The notes under the pieces are model-generated. The model did no database searches. It was given only the letters and a program-made list of their open reading frames with translations, and had not been told where the DNA came from. The translations under genes were made by a program, and so were the position numbers. From the NCBI GenBank assembly GCA_002440945.1, contig DJWG01000032.1:4288-43278 (forward strand): a stretch of 38,991 nucleotides of DNA, written 5' to 3'. Positions 7,719 to 15,647 of the stretch are shown here, piece by piece (within the stretch, counting starts at the first letter, position 1; each line of letters begins with the position of its first letter). The DNA is from Rhodobacteraceae bacterium UBA6236 (GTDB lineage: Bacteria; Pseudomonadota; Alphaproteobacteria; Rhodobacterales; Rhodobacteraceae).

Positions 7719-9253
7719 CGGCGTGGTCCGGCCCCGGCGTCCGGTTTCGCCCTAGGTTCCGCGGCACCTTGCCCCCCGGCTTTCGCCCCGGCCTGCGCTT
7801 CCGGCTGGCGCTGGGGGCCTCGGTCCTGGCGGTTCTGGCGGTTGCCGCCGCGCTGATCGGGATCTACGGGCTTGACCGCACCCAGCTCCACGCCACCGAG
7901 GCGATGGCCGCCCAGCGCCGGATCGAGGGCTATGGCGTCCTGTCGATCCGGGTCAATGAATGGATGCTTGGCTGGATGACATCGCGCGACCGCCCCGACG
8001 ATACGGCCGTTCTGGCTGCGCTCGACCGGCTGGACGTGCTGATTGCCGAAGACGTGGCGACAGCGCCGTCTGAAACCGATGCCGTTCTGCGCGCCCGCCA
8101 AAGCATGACGCTCGCGCGGCTGAGGGGGCTCTTCGGTGGCCTCTCGGCGGTCCTCGCCCGGACCCCGCCCGGCACGCCCGAGGCCGACGCCGCAGCGGCC
8201 TTCTACGCCGCGCAGGCGCCCGTGGCCGTGGCCGCGCAGGTCGATCAGGAAACGCGCCGCCGCGACCGCGCTTTGGCGGCGATGGACGGGCTGCGCCGCC
8301 CGCTGTCGACCGCGGCCCTCGCCATCGCGGTCGCGGCGCCGCTCATGCTTCTGGGGCTGTATCTCTGGCTGTTCCGGCCGCTGTTCGCCCGGCTTGGCAG
8401 CGCCACGAAGGCGGCCGAGGCGCTGGCGATGGGCGGTCTTCCGGCAGGGGCGGGGGGGCATGACGAACTGGGCCTGATGTTCGCCCGCCTGCGCCAGATG
8501 GCGGCCCGGATCGACCGCCGCCGCGCGCGGCTGGAAGGGATCGTCGCCGACCGCACCGCCGCGCTTTCGGCCGCCAACGACCGTCTGGCCCGAACCGACA
8601 GCACCCGCCGCCGCTTCTTTGCCGATGTCGGCCACGAACTCCGCACCCCCCTGACGGTGATCCTGGGCGAGGCGGAACTGGGCGCGGCAAGTGCCGATCC
8701 CGCCACACGGGCCGCCTTCGCCACCATCCAGACCCGCGCACAGCGGCTTTTCCGGCGGATCGAGGATCTGCTTCGGATCGCCCGTTCGGACAGCGGGCAG
8801 CTGGAACTGGCGGAAGGTCCGGTCGATCTGGCAGCGACGGTGGCGGCGGCGTTGGCGGATGTCGCGCCGGTCCTGAAGCGCGCCGGCGTCGCCGCGAAGG
8901 TCGATCTGCCGAAGCTGGTGGTGCGGGGCGATGCCGACTGGCTGCGTCAGGTCTTTGCCGGTTTCTTCGACAATGCCGCGAAATATGCCGGCCGGGGCGC
9001 CACCGTCACCGTGACCTGCGGCGCCAAAGCCGGGCGCGCCGTGATCCGCGTCGAGGATACCGGCCCCGGCCTGCCGCCCGACCGGCTTGAGGCCGCCTTC
9101 GACCGTTTCGCCCGCGACGGCGACGCCCCCGGCTTTGGCGTCGGCCTCGCGCTGGCGCGCTGGGTGGCCGAGGCATCAGGCGGCAGTCTCACCGCCATGC
9201 CGGGCCCGGGGTTCCGGCTGGTGATGGACCTGCCCTTGTGGGAGGGCCGGTGA
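7715..9253 (+). CDS. Membrane sensor histidine kinase (OmpR-partner type)
   Basis: A 512-residue inner-membrane kinase. The first membrane segment is near residues 29-51 and the second near 196-220, enclosing a periplasmic sensor region of about 145 residues. A HAMP-like linker follows. H307 in DVGHELRTPLTVILGE is the phosphoacceptor. The ATP-binding domain has FFDNAAKYA, VEDTGPGLP and GFGVGLALA. It overlaps the preceding kinase by four bases and its partner regulator by one. The periplasmic domain shows no family I recognise. Because the operon otherwise serves periplasmic alcohol oxidation, the signal may be an alcohol, a metal or redox state. Confidence 0.9.
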   Translation: MTAWSGPGVRFRPRFRGTLPPGFRPGLRFRLALGASVLAVLAVAAALIGIYGLDRTQLHATEAMAAQRRIEGYGVLSIRVNEWMLGWMTSRDRPDDTAVLAALDRLDVLIAEDVATAPSETDAVLRARQSMTLARLRGLFGGLSAVLARTPPGTPEADAAAAFYAAQAPVAVAAQVDQETRRRDRALAAMDGLRRPLSTAALAIAVAAPLMLLGLYLWLFRPLFARLGSATKAAEALAMGGLPAGAGGHDELGLMFARLRQMAARIDRRRARLEGIVADRTAALSAANDRLARTDSTRRRFFADVGHELRTPLTVILGEAELGAASADPATRAAFATIQTRAQRLFRRIEDLLRIARSDSGQLELAEGPVDLAATVAAALADVAPVLKRAGVAAKVDLPKLVVRGDADWLRQVFAGFFDNAAKYAGRGATVTVTCGAKAGRAVIRVEDTGPGLPPDRLEAAFDRFARDGDAPGFGVGLALARWVAEASGGSLTAMPGPGFRLVMDLPLWEGR

Positions 9254-9933
9254 TGGCGCACATCCTGATCGTCGAGGATGACCCGGATATCGCCTCGCTC
9301 CTGTCCCGGGGGTTGGGGGCGGCGGGACATAGCGTCGAATGGACCGAAACCGCCGAAGGCGCGGCCCGGATCGCCGGGCAGGGCTTCGACGCGGCGATCA
9401 TCGACATGACGCTGGGCAATGACAGCGGCGCCACGCTTCTGGCCGGGCTTCGGGCGCAGGGCTTCCGGATGCCCGCGATCATCCTTTCGGCGCTTTCCCG
9501 GGTCGAGGACCGCGCCGACGGGCTGGAGGCCGGGGCGCAGGATTACGTCGTGAAGCCCTTCCAGATGTCCGAACTTCTGGCCCGGCTCGAGGTCCAGTTG
9601 CGCCGCGCCGCACCACGGCAGGTGTCGGTGACGATCGGCGCGCTGGTCTATGACCCGCAGACGCGGCTGGTCACGGGAACGGGCCGCTCGGTCATGCTGA
9701 CCGAACGGGAGGGCGAACTTTTGACCTTCCTCATTGCCCGCGCGGGCGAGGTCCTGACGCGCGGCGAGCTTTTCGAGCGGCTCTGGGCGCCGCATGGTGG
9801 ATCGACCGAGAATGTCGTCGATGTCTACTTGGGCTACCTGCGTCGCAAGCTTGAAAACTTCACGCCTTACGGCCTCGCGCTGCACACCATGCGCGGGCGG
9901 GGCTTCGTTCTGAATGTCGAGGAGGGACCATGA
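9253..9933 (+). CDS. OmpR/PhoB-family response regulator
   Basis: A 226-residue regulator. The receiver domain begins HILIVEDDPDIASLL, has phosphoacceptor D51 in AAIIDMTLGND and the conserved lysine in DYVVKPFQ. The C-terminal winged helix includes LTEREGELLTFLI and VVDVYLGYLRRKLE. The ATG at 9253 overlaps the kinase stop (TGATG) and is preferred over in-frame GTG codons at 9238 and 9250. It is the cognate partner of the kinase at 7715. It overlaps a secreted protein gene by four bases, suggesting a joint function. Confidence 0.92.
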   Translation: MAHILIVEDDPDIASLLSRGLGAAGHSVEWTETAEGAARIAGQGFDAAIIDMTLGNDSGATLLAGLRAQGFRMPAIILSALSRVEDRADGLEAGAQDYVVKPFQMSELLARLEVQLRRAAPRQVSVTIGALVYDPQTRLVTGTGRSVMLTEREGELLTFLIARAGEVLTRGELFERLWAPHGGSTENVVDVYLGYLRRKLENFTPYGLALHTMRGRGFVLNVEEGP

Positions 9934-10580
9934 AGGTTTTCACGAGAACGCTCGCCCTCGGGCTGGCTCTGGCCGCCGGTCCGGCGCTGTCCGGTCCGTT
10001 CAGCGACCTTGTCATGGCGCCCGGTGTGCTGGCCGAAGTTCCGGCGGGGCCGGTTTTCCGCTATGCCCACAATCGCCATTTGGCAGTGCGTGCCGAAGGC
10101 TCCACCCAGCCCAAGGTGGCCGAGGGCGAGATCCAGCCGAAGGCCGTGGCCGAGGGCGAGGTGATCCTGACCGCCGAGGCGGGTGAGGGCGGGATGCGGC
10201 TGATCCTCAGCCGTCGCGACGGCGGCCAGACGGCGCCGGTGGCCGAATTTTCCGGCGGCGGGCCCAATCCCGTCCTGCTTTACTTTCTGGAAAACACCGT
10301 CCGGGTGGTCGCGGCGGAAACCGGCGGCAGTCCCTATTACATCAGGAACCGCATCCGCGAGGCGCTGGCCGCTGCCGACCTGCCCGCGCCGGGGACGGCG
10401 TTGACACTCTCTCCCTTCGCGGCGGACAAGAACCGCGACAAGATGGGGGATTTCGGCACTCTCGCGCTGCATCTGACCTTCGATCCGGGCCGGCCCGCGC
10501 GGCTTGTCGAACTAAAGGCGGATACCGCCGCCGGGACCGGGGGCTATACTGAAACCCTGACCCTGATCGCGGAGGAGTGA
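9930..10580 (+). CDS. Secreted protein of unknown function
   Basis: A 216-residue protein with a signal peptide (MKVFTRTLALGLALAAGPALS, cleavage near residue 21). The mature part contains two short near-repeats (KVAEGEIQPK and AVAEGEVILT) and a later stretch YFLENTVRVVAAETGGSPYYIRNRIREAL. No cysteines, metal motif or known domain is visible. It is coupled by four-base overlap to the response regulator and by one base to the next secreted protein, so all three are made together. It may be a periplasmic accessory of methanol dehydrogenase assembly or the sensor partner of the membrane kinase. Confidence 0.7.
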   Translation: MKVFTRTLALGLALAAGPALSGPFSDLVMAPGVLAEVPAGPVFRYAHNRHLAVRAEGSTQPKVAEGEIQPKAVAEGEVILTAEAGEGGMRLILSRRDGGQTAPVAEFSGGGPNPVLLYFLENTVRVVAAETGGSPYYIRNRIREALAAADLPAPGTALTLSPFAADKNRDKMGDFGTLALHLTFDPGRPARLVELKADTAAGTGGYTETLTLIAEE

Positions 10581-10921
10581 TGCTGCGTTCCCTGGTCCTT
10601 TCCGCCGCGCTGCTGGCGCCGCTGTCCGTATCGGCGCAGGGCACGGCCAACGACTACCCGACAGACGCGCGGGCAGAATATGTCTTTGCCTGCATGGCGG
10701 TGAACGGCCAGACGCAAGAGGTGCTGGGCCGCTGTTCCTGCTCGATCGACCAGATCGCCACGATCCTGCCCTATGACCGCTATGTCGAGGCGGAAACCGT
10801 GCTGCGGATGCGCCAGATCGGCGGCGAGGCCGGGGCGCTGTTCCGCGGCGCGCCCACCTTGCGCGGCATTGCCGCCGACCTGCGCCGCGCCCAGGCCGAA
10901 GCCGAAATGGTGTGCTTCTGA
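10580..10921 (+). CDS. Small secreted cysteine-containing protein of unknown function
   Basis: A 113-residue protein with signal peptide MLRSLVLSAALLAPLSVSAQ. The mature part has four cysteines: one in YVFACMAV, the pair in LGRCSCSID and one in the C-terminal MVCF, so two disulfides or a metal site are possible. ATG 10580 overlaps the upstream stop (TGATG) and is preferred over GTG 10577. It closes the two-component block, with the MoxR gene starting 133 bases later. Family unknown; the position suggests a periplasmic role with the methanol-oxidation accessory proteins. Confidence 0.7.
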   Translation: MLRSLVLSAALLAPLSVSAQGTANDYPTDARAEYVFACMAVNGQTQEVLGRCSCSIDQIATILPYDRYVEAETVLRMRQIGGEAGALFRGAPTLRGIAADLRRAQAEAEMVCF

Positions 10922-11017
10922 CCCCGCGCCGCTTGGAAAAGCGCCAACCGTCATCCGAAAGTCTGATCCCGGCGCGCTGGCGCGGGCTTGCAATCCCTGC
11001 CACCATTAACCACCACC

Positions 11018-11045
11018 CACGTTGATCGGGGCACGTTGATCGGGG
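11018..11045 (+). repeat. Perfect tandem duplication of a 14-base unit before moxR
   Basis: CACGTTGATCGGGG occurs at 11018-11031 and again, without a break, at 11032-11045. The second copy runs directly into the Shine-Dalgarno (GGAGG at 11044-11048) of the MoxR gene. It could be a recent slippage event or a pair of half-sites for a regulator. Confidence 0.85.
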
Positions 11046-11054
11046 AGGAGAAAC

Positions 11055-12032
11055 GTGGCGAAGGATAGCGCCGTGGACATGTCTGCGCTGCAGCCGGTGA
11101 TCGCGCTCTCGGGCCATGTGCGCCAGGGGCTGATCGGGCACGAGGTTCTGGTCGAACGGCTGATGACCGCGCTTCTGGCGGGCGGTCATGTCCTGATCGA
11201 AGGCCCGCCGGGGCTGGCCAAGACCCGCGCCGTCAAGCGTCTGGCGGCGGGGCTTGCGGGCTCCTTCGCGCGTATCCAGTGCACGCCCGACCTGATGCCC
11301 TCGGACATCATCGGCACCCAGATCTTCCGCCCCGATGGCGGGCGGTTCGACTTCCAGCCGGGGCCGGTCTTTCACGAACTGGTTCTGGTCGATGAAATCA
11401 ACCGCGCACCGCCCAAGGTGCAATCCGCGCTCTTGGAGGCGATGGCCGAGGCGCAGGTGACCGCGGGCGGCGTGACGCGGGCGCTGGGGGATCCGTTCAT
11501 GGTGGTGGCGACTCAGAACTCGATCGAACACGAAGGCACCTTTCCCTTGCCCGAGGCGCAGCTCGACCGGTTCCTTTTGCACCTCGACCTCGCGCTGCCG
11601 GGCGCCGAGGCGGAACGCGCGATCCTCGATCTGGTCGAGGAGGAAGGGCGCGGCGATCCTGTGCCGCCGCCCGAACGGCTGGACCGCGCCGCGATCCATG
11701 CGGCGCGGGGTGCGGTGGCCGATGTCCACCTGGCCCCGGCGCTCAAGGATTTCATCGTGCGGCTGGTGGTGGCGACGCGGGAAACGTCAGGTACGCCGCT
11801 GGAAGGGATGATCGAACATGCCGTTTCGCCGCGCGGGACGCTTGCGCTCGCGGCCTCGGCGCGGGCGAGGGCGGCCCTTCTGGGCCGTGATCATGCGCTT
11901 CCCGACGATGTCGAGGCACTTGCCGCCGATGCGCTGTCGCACCGGCTGATCCCCAGCTGGCGCGCCACCTCCGAGGGCCTTGAGGCGCGTGACCTGATCG
12001 GACGGCTTCTTGGTCATGTCCGCCCGTGGTGA
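11055..12032 (+). CDS. MoxR-family AAA+ ATPase (MxaR-like)
   Basis: A 325-residue AAA+ ATPase. Walker A is in LIEGPPGLAKTRAVK, Walker B is LVLVDEINRAPPKVQSALLEAMAE, and the sensor region VVATQNSIEHEGTFPLPEAQLDRF is a MoxR hallmark. The start is GTG 11055, six bases after GGAGG; an internal ATG at 11079 is possible. It heads a seven-gene set with DUF58, VWA and BatD-like proteins. MoxR ATPases act as chaperones with VWA proteins. In methylotrophs MxaR works with MxaS, C, K and L to insert calcium into, and activate, methanol dehydrogenase. The adjacent PQQ-associated genes support that role. Confidence 0.92.
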   Translation: MAKDSAVDMSALQPVIALSGHVRQGLIGHEVLVERLMTALLAGGHVLIEGPPGLAKTRAVKRLAAGLAGSFARIQCTPDLMPSDIIGTQIFRPDGGRFDFQPGPVFHELVLVDEINRAPPKVQSALLEAMAEAQVTAGGVTRALGDPFMVVATQNSIEHEGTFPLPEAQLDRFLLHLDLALPGAEAERAILDLVEEEGRGDPVPPPERLDRAAIHAARGAVADVHLAPALKDFIVRLVVATRETSGTPLEGMIEHAVSPRGTLALAASARARAALLGRDHALPDDVEALAADALSHRLIPSWRATSEGLEARDLIGRLLGHVRPW

Positions 12033-12861
12033 TCCCGCCCGGATCGGCGCCGCGACCCTGATGGCGCTGGAAGAGGTCGCCGCGCGGTCGGCCCGCGATC
12101 CGGCAAGCCTTGCCGAACGCCCCGGAACCACGCCCACCCGCCGCCGCGGACAGGGGCACGAGATCCGCGAGATCCGGCCCTTCGGCGAAGGCGACGACCC
12201 CCGCCACATCGACGCCGCCGCCACCGCCCGCATCGGCACCCCCCAGGTCCGCAGTTTCCACGAGGACCGCGAACGCAACCTGATGCTGATCGCCGATTTT
12301 CGTCGCCCGATGCTGTGGGGCACGAAGGGGCGGCTCAGATCGGTTGCGGCCGCCGAAGTCCTGGCGCTTGCGGGGTGGCGGGCGGTGCTGGAAGGCGGCG
12401 CGGTCGGCGTGATCTGCCTGACCGACGCCGGGCCAGAGGTGCAGCACCCGCGTCCGCGCCACCGCGGGATGGCGCTGGTCGCCGGCGCATTGGCGCGCGC
12501 CCATGACGCGGCGCTTGCCCATCGCGGCCCGGTGCGACCGCTTGCGCCCGACCTGATGCGCGCCGCCCGGCAGGTGCCCCGGGGTGCGGGGATGACGCTG
12601 GCGACGGGGCTTGATGAAACCGGGCCGGGGCTGGAAGCCGCCTTCGCGGCCCTTGCCGCCCGTGGCCCCTTGCGGGTGATCCTGATCGAGGATGCCTTCG
12701 AAACCGATCCGCCGTCACGCGCCCTGGCCCATGTCGGCCCCGACGGTCCCGCCTTCGCGCGCTTCACCGGGCTTTCCGCCAGCCGCGCCGCCCGCGCCCG
12801 GGCGCTGGTCCTGCCGGGGGTTCAGGTTCAGCGGCTTTCCTCTTCGGGGGTGGGCGCATGA
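12016..12861 (+). CDS. DUF58-domain protein (MxaS-like)
   Basis: A 281-residue cytoplasmic protein. The DUF58 core is clear: RRGQGHEIREIRPFGEGDD, then PRHIDAAATARIG and FHEDRERNLMLIADF. The last third has a VWA-like fold by pattern, as known for this family. ATG 12016 overlaps the MoxR gene by 17 bases. DUF58 proteins are constant partners of MoxR ATPases, and MxaS is the version in methanol dehydrogenase clusters. It overlaps the next gene by four bases. Confidence 0.88.
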   Translation: MSARGDPARIGAATLMALEEVAARSARDPASLAERPGTTPTRRRGQGHEIREIRPFGEGDDPRHIDAAATARIGTPQVRSFHEDRERNLMLIADFRRPMLWGTKGRLRSVAAAEVLALAGWRAVLEGGAVGVICLTDAGPEVQHPRPRHRGMALVAGALARAHDAALAHRGPVRPLAPDLMRAARQVPRGAGMTLATGLDETGPGLEAAFAALAARGPLRVILIEDAFETDPPSRALAHVGPDGPAFARFTGLSASRAARARALVLPGVQVQRLSSSGVGA

Positions 12862-13208
12862 CGCCGGACGTCGTTTCGCAACTCCACCCGCCGCGCCTGC
12901 CCGAGGCTTTCACCGCCCTTGGTCTGCACGACCTGCTGGCGGCCTTCGGTCTGGGCCTTTTGCTCGCCGCACTGGTCCTGACCCTGGCCGCGCCCTTGCT
13001 GACCCGAAGACCCCGCCGCCCGCGCGCGACCGAGCGGATCGCCGCCGCCCGCCGCCTGCCGCCCGAGGAACGGCTGCTGGCGCTGGCCCGTCTGCTGGCC
13101 GAACGCGGCGGCGCGCTGCCCGACGACCAGCGCACAGCCCTTTATGCGGGAAAGGGCGACCCTGACAGGATCGAGGCGCTGATCCTGAAGGCAGGCGGGC
13201 GGCGATGA
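12858..13208 (+). CDS. Small single-pass membrane protein, DUF4381-like
   Basis: A 116-residue protein with one membrane segment (about residues 25-48, LLAAFGLGLLLAALVLTLAA). An arginine-rich cytoplasmic stretch follows, then a helical tail (LPPEERLLALARLLAERGG). Its place between DUF58 and the first VWA gene, and the short N-terminal segment LHPPRLP before the membrane helix, fit the DUF4381 proteins of MoxR/Bat operons. Similarity is only at the level of architecture. It probably helps assemble the membrane MoxR-VWA complex. It overlaps both neighbours by four bases. Confidence 0.72.
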   Translation: MTPDVVSQLHPPRLPEAFTALGLHDLLAAFGLGLLLAALVLTLAAPLLTRRPRRPRATERIAAARRLPPEERLLALARLLAERGGALPDDQRTALYAGKGDPDRIEALILKAGGRR

Positions 13209-14143
13209 TCGATCTGGCCTTCCCCTGGGCGCTCCTGGCCTTGCCGCTGCCGCTTCTGGCCCGCGCCTTGCCCGCCCATGCCGAAGCGGCGCAGGCGATG
13301 ATCCTGCCCGGCGCCATTGCCGCCGCCGCGACCCCGGCGGCCGGCCCGACCGTCTGGCGCGGCTACCTGCTGGCGGCGCTTACCTGGGCCTGCCTGTGTC
13401 TTGCGCTGGCCGGGCCGCAGCGGATCGAGATGGTCGCCGACCGCAGCGCCTCGGGGCGCGACATCGTCATCGCACTCGACATGTCGGGCAGCATGGCCAC
13501 GCCCGACTTCTCGCTCGACGGACAAGAGGTGACGCGGCTACAGGCGGTGAAGCGCGTGGCCCAAGGCTTCATCAAGGCCCGGCAAGGCGACCGCATCGGC
13601 CTGGTGATCTTTGCCGACACCGCCTTTGTCGCCGCCCCGCTGACGCATGACCTGCCCGCCGTCGCCCGCGCCCTTGAGGAGGCCGAGATTGGCCTGACGG
13701 GGCGGTCCACCGCGATTTCGGACGGGCTCGGGCTGTCGCTGAAGCGCATCCTGGCCGATCCGTCGCCGGCGCGGGTGATCGTGCTTCTGTCGGACGGGCG
13801 CGACACGGCGGCGAAGCTTGACGCCGTTCAGGTCGCGCGGCTTGCGGCGGAAAACCGGGTGCGCATCCACACCGTCGCCCTTGGCCCCGAGGATCTGGAA
13901 ACGCGGCCCGCCGCCCGCGATGCCGTCGATATCGCCACCCTGCGCACCATTGCCGCCGCCGCTGGGGGCCAGACCTTCCGCGTCCGCACGATGGAGGATC
14001 TGGCCGCGATGGCCAGCGCGCTCGACCGGCTGGAGCCGAACCCTTCGACGCGGCCCCCGGTCGCGGTGGCGCGGGCGCTATGGGTCTGGCCTGCGGGGCT
14101 TGCGCTGATCGCCGCGCTGGCGCTGGGGCTGGTGCGCAGATGA
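13205..14143 (+). CDS. VWA-domain membrane protein (BatA/MxaC-like)
   Basis: A 312-residue protein with membrane segments at the N-terminus (LAFPWALLALPLPLLA), near residues 58-74, and at the C-terminus. Between them is a von Willebrand A domain with an intact metal site: ALDMSGSM (DxSxS), the threonine in TGRSTAISDG and the aspartate in LSDGRDT. This matches BatA and MxaC, which present a metal-binding domain in the periplasm. It probably cooperates with the MoxR ATPase and the second VWA protein in activating the periplasmic dehydrogenase. Confidence 0.9.
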   Translation: MIDLAFPWALLALPLPLLARALPAHAEAAQAMILPGAIAAAATPAAGPTVWRGYLLAALTWACLCLALAGPQRIEMVADRSASGRDIVIALDMSGSMATPDFSLDGQEVTRLQAVKRVAQGFIKARQGDRIGLVIFADTAFVAAPLTHDLPAVARALEEAEIGLTGRSTAISDGLGLSLKRILADPSPARVIVLLSDGRDTAAKLDAVQVARLAAENRVRIHTVALGPEDLETRPAARDAVDIATLRTIAAAAGGQTFRVRTMEDLAAMASALDRLEPNPSTRPPVAVARALWVWPAGLALIAALALGLVRR

Positions 14144-15054
14144 CGCCTGTTCTTCTGCGCCCCTTCTGGCTTCTGGCGCTGGTGCCGGTGGTGGTGGCCG
14201 CGATCTGGGTCTGGCGCAGGCGGCAGGCCGGGGATTGGGGGCTGGTGGTCGATGCCGACCTTCTGCCCACGCTGAGGCGGCTTGGCTTCCTGATCGAGGG
14301 CGGGCGGAGCCCGAGCGCCATGCTGCCCTTCGTGGCTGCGGGCCTCATGGTGCTGGCGCTTTCCGGCCCGGCGGTGCTGCGGCCCGGCGCGGTGGCATTC
14401 CGGGCGCTTGATCCGATGGTGCTGGTCCTGGACCTTTCGCCTTCGGTGGTGGCGGATGCGCGGGTGCTGGGCGATCTGCAGGCAGGTGCTGCGGGCCTGA
14501 TGGCGGGGTCCGAGGGGCGACCCGTTGGCATGATGGTCTATGCGGGCGATGCCTATCTGGCGTCGGCGCCGACCAGCGATGCCCAGACGCTGCAAGGGCT
14601 GATCGCCGTTCTGGGGCCGGGAACCATGCCGATTGCCGGAAGCCGCCCCGATATCGCGCTGTCGATGGCGCGCGACCTTTTCGGCGGCGCTGGCGGGATC
14701 GGCGGGGCCGACCTGGTGGTCATCTCGGACGGCGGCGCCATGGGGCCAAGGGCGACCGAGGAGGCCGCGCGGCTTGCCCATGACGGCGCGCGGGTCTGGG
14801 CGCTGGCGCTGCCCCGCGCCGCGCCGGGCGCGCCGCCCGCCTATCCCGCCGCCCTGGCCGATCTGGCCCGCGCCGGCAACGGCCAAAGCCTGCCGGTGGC
14901 CGAGACCTCCGCGCTTCTGGCCCGCATCGCCGCAGTCCGCACCGCCCGCCTGACCCGCGAACCCGAGGCGGGAACCTCCTTCCGCGACCTCGGTCCCTGG
15001 CTGCTGCCACTGGCGCTGGCGGCGCTCTTTCCGCTGTTTCAGAGGCGGCGATGA
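14140..15054 (+). CDS. VWA-like membrane protein (BatB/MxaL-like)
   Basis: A 304-residue protein starting at the ATG that overlaps the previous stop. Membrane segments lie near residues 8-24, 62-80 and the C-terminus (LLPLALAALFPLF). The VWA-like domain has VLDLSPSVV (DxSxS) and VVISDGGAMG. The middle threonine position is less obvious than in the preceding gene, so metal binding may be weaker. It resembles MxaL or BatB. It is coupled to its neighbours by four-base overlaps. Confidence 0.85.
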   Translation: MTPVLLRPFWLLALVPVVVAAIWVWRRRQAGDWGLVVDADLLPTLRRLGFLIEGGRSPSAMLPFVAAGLMVLALSGPAVLRPGAVAFRALDPMVLVLDLSPSVVADARVLGDLQAGAAGLMAGSEGRPVGMMVYAGDAYLASAPTSDAQTLQGLIAVLGPGTMPIAGSRPDIALSMARDLFGGAGGIGGADLVVISDGGAMGPRATEEAARLAHDGARVWALALPRAAPGAPPAYPAALADLARAGNGQSLPVAETSALLARIAAVRTARLTREPEAGTSFRDLGPWLLPLALAALFPLFQRRR

Positions 15055-15647
15055 TCCGTCTGGCCCTGATCCTGGTCGGAGGTCTGGCGCTGGCGCTTGC
15101 CGGGGCGCGGCCGCTGGCGAAGGCGGCCTTCATCCTGCATCTGCCGGGGCTTGCCGCGCCCCTGCTTGATGATCCGGCGGTGCGCGGGGTGGCGCTTTAC
15201 CAGTCCGGCGACTGGCAGGGCGCGGATGACGCCTTCCGTGCCGCCGGGCGCGGGTCGACCTACAACCGCGGCCTGTCGCTGGCGGCGACGGGGGATTACG
15301 CCCTGTCGCGCGCCTATTTCGACGCCGTGCTGTTCACCAATCCCGCCGACAGCCAGGCGCGGGAAAACCGCAACGTCGTCGCGGCGCTGGTGCCTCCGAC
15401 CATTGGCGAAGGAAACGACTCGGGCCGCATCGCGGCAACCGCCATCGCCATTCCCGGCGGCTCTCCGGTCGATGAGATCAAGCGCCTGGGCCGGCAGCTG
15501 GACGAGGGCCGGCGGGTGGCGGATGCCGAATGGCTCGCAAGCCTTCCCGACGACCCCGGAACCTTCCTGCGCCTGCGTCTGGCCGCCGAACACACGCGCC
15601 GCGTCTCTTTGGGGCTGACGGCGACCGAGGAGGGCGATCCGTGGTAA
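15051..15647 (+). CDS. MxaK-like membrane-anchored protein
   Basis: A 198-residue protein with an N-terminal signal or anchor (LALILVGGLALALAGARPLA). The middle has a tetratricopeptide-like pattern: RGVALYQSGDWQGADDAFRAAG, then YNRGLSLAATGDYALSRAYFDAVL. Size, anchor and position beside MxaC/MxaL-like VWA proteins fit MxaK, a poorly understood protein needed for active methanol dehydrogenase; BatE/BatC-type TPR proteins are the general equivalent. Its end overlaps the next gene by seven bases. Confidence 0.75.
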   Translation: MIRLALILVGGLALALAGARPLAKAAFILHLPGLAAPLLDDPAVRGVALYQSGDWQGADDAFRAAGRGSTYNRGLSLAATGDYALSRAYFDAVLFTNPADSQARENRNVVAALVPPTIGEGNDSGRIAATAIAIPGGSPVDEIKRLGRQLDEGRRVADAEWLASLPDDPGTFLRLRLAAEHTRRVSLGLTATEEGDPW

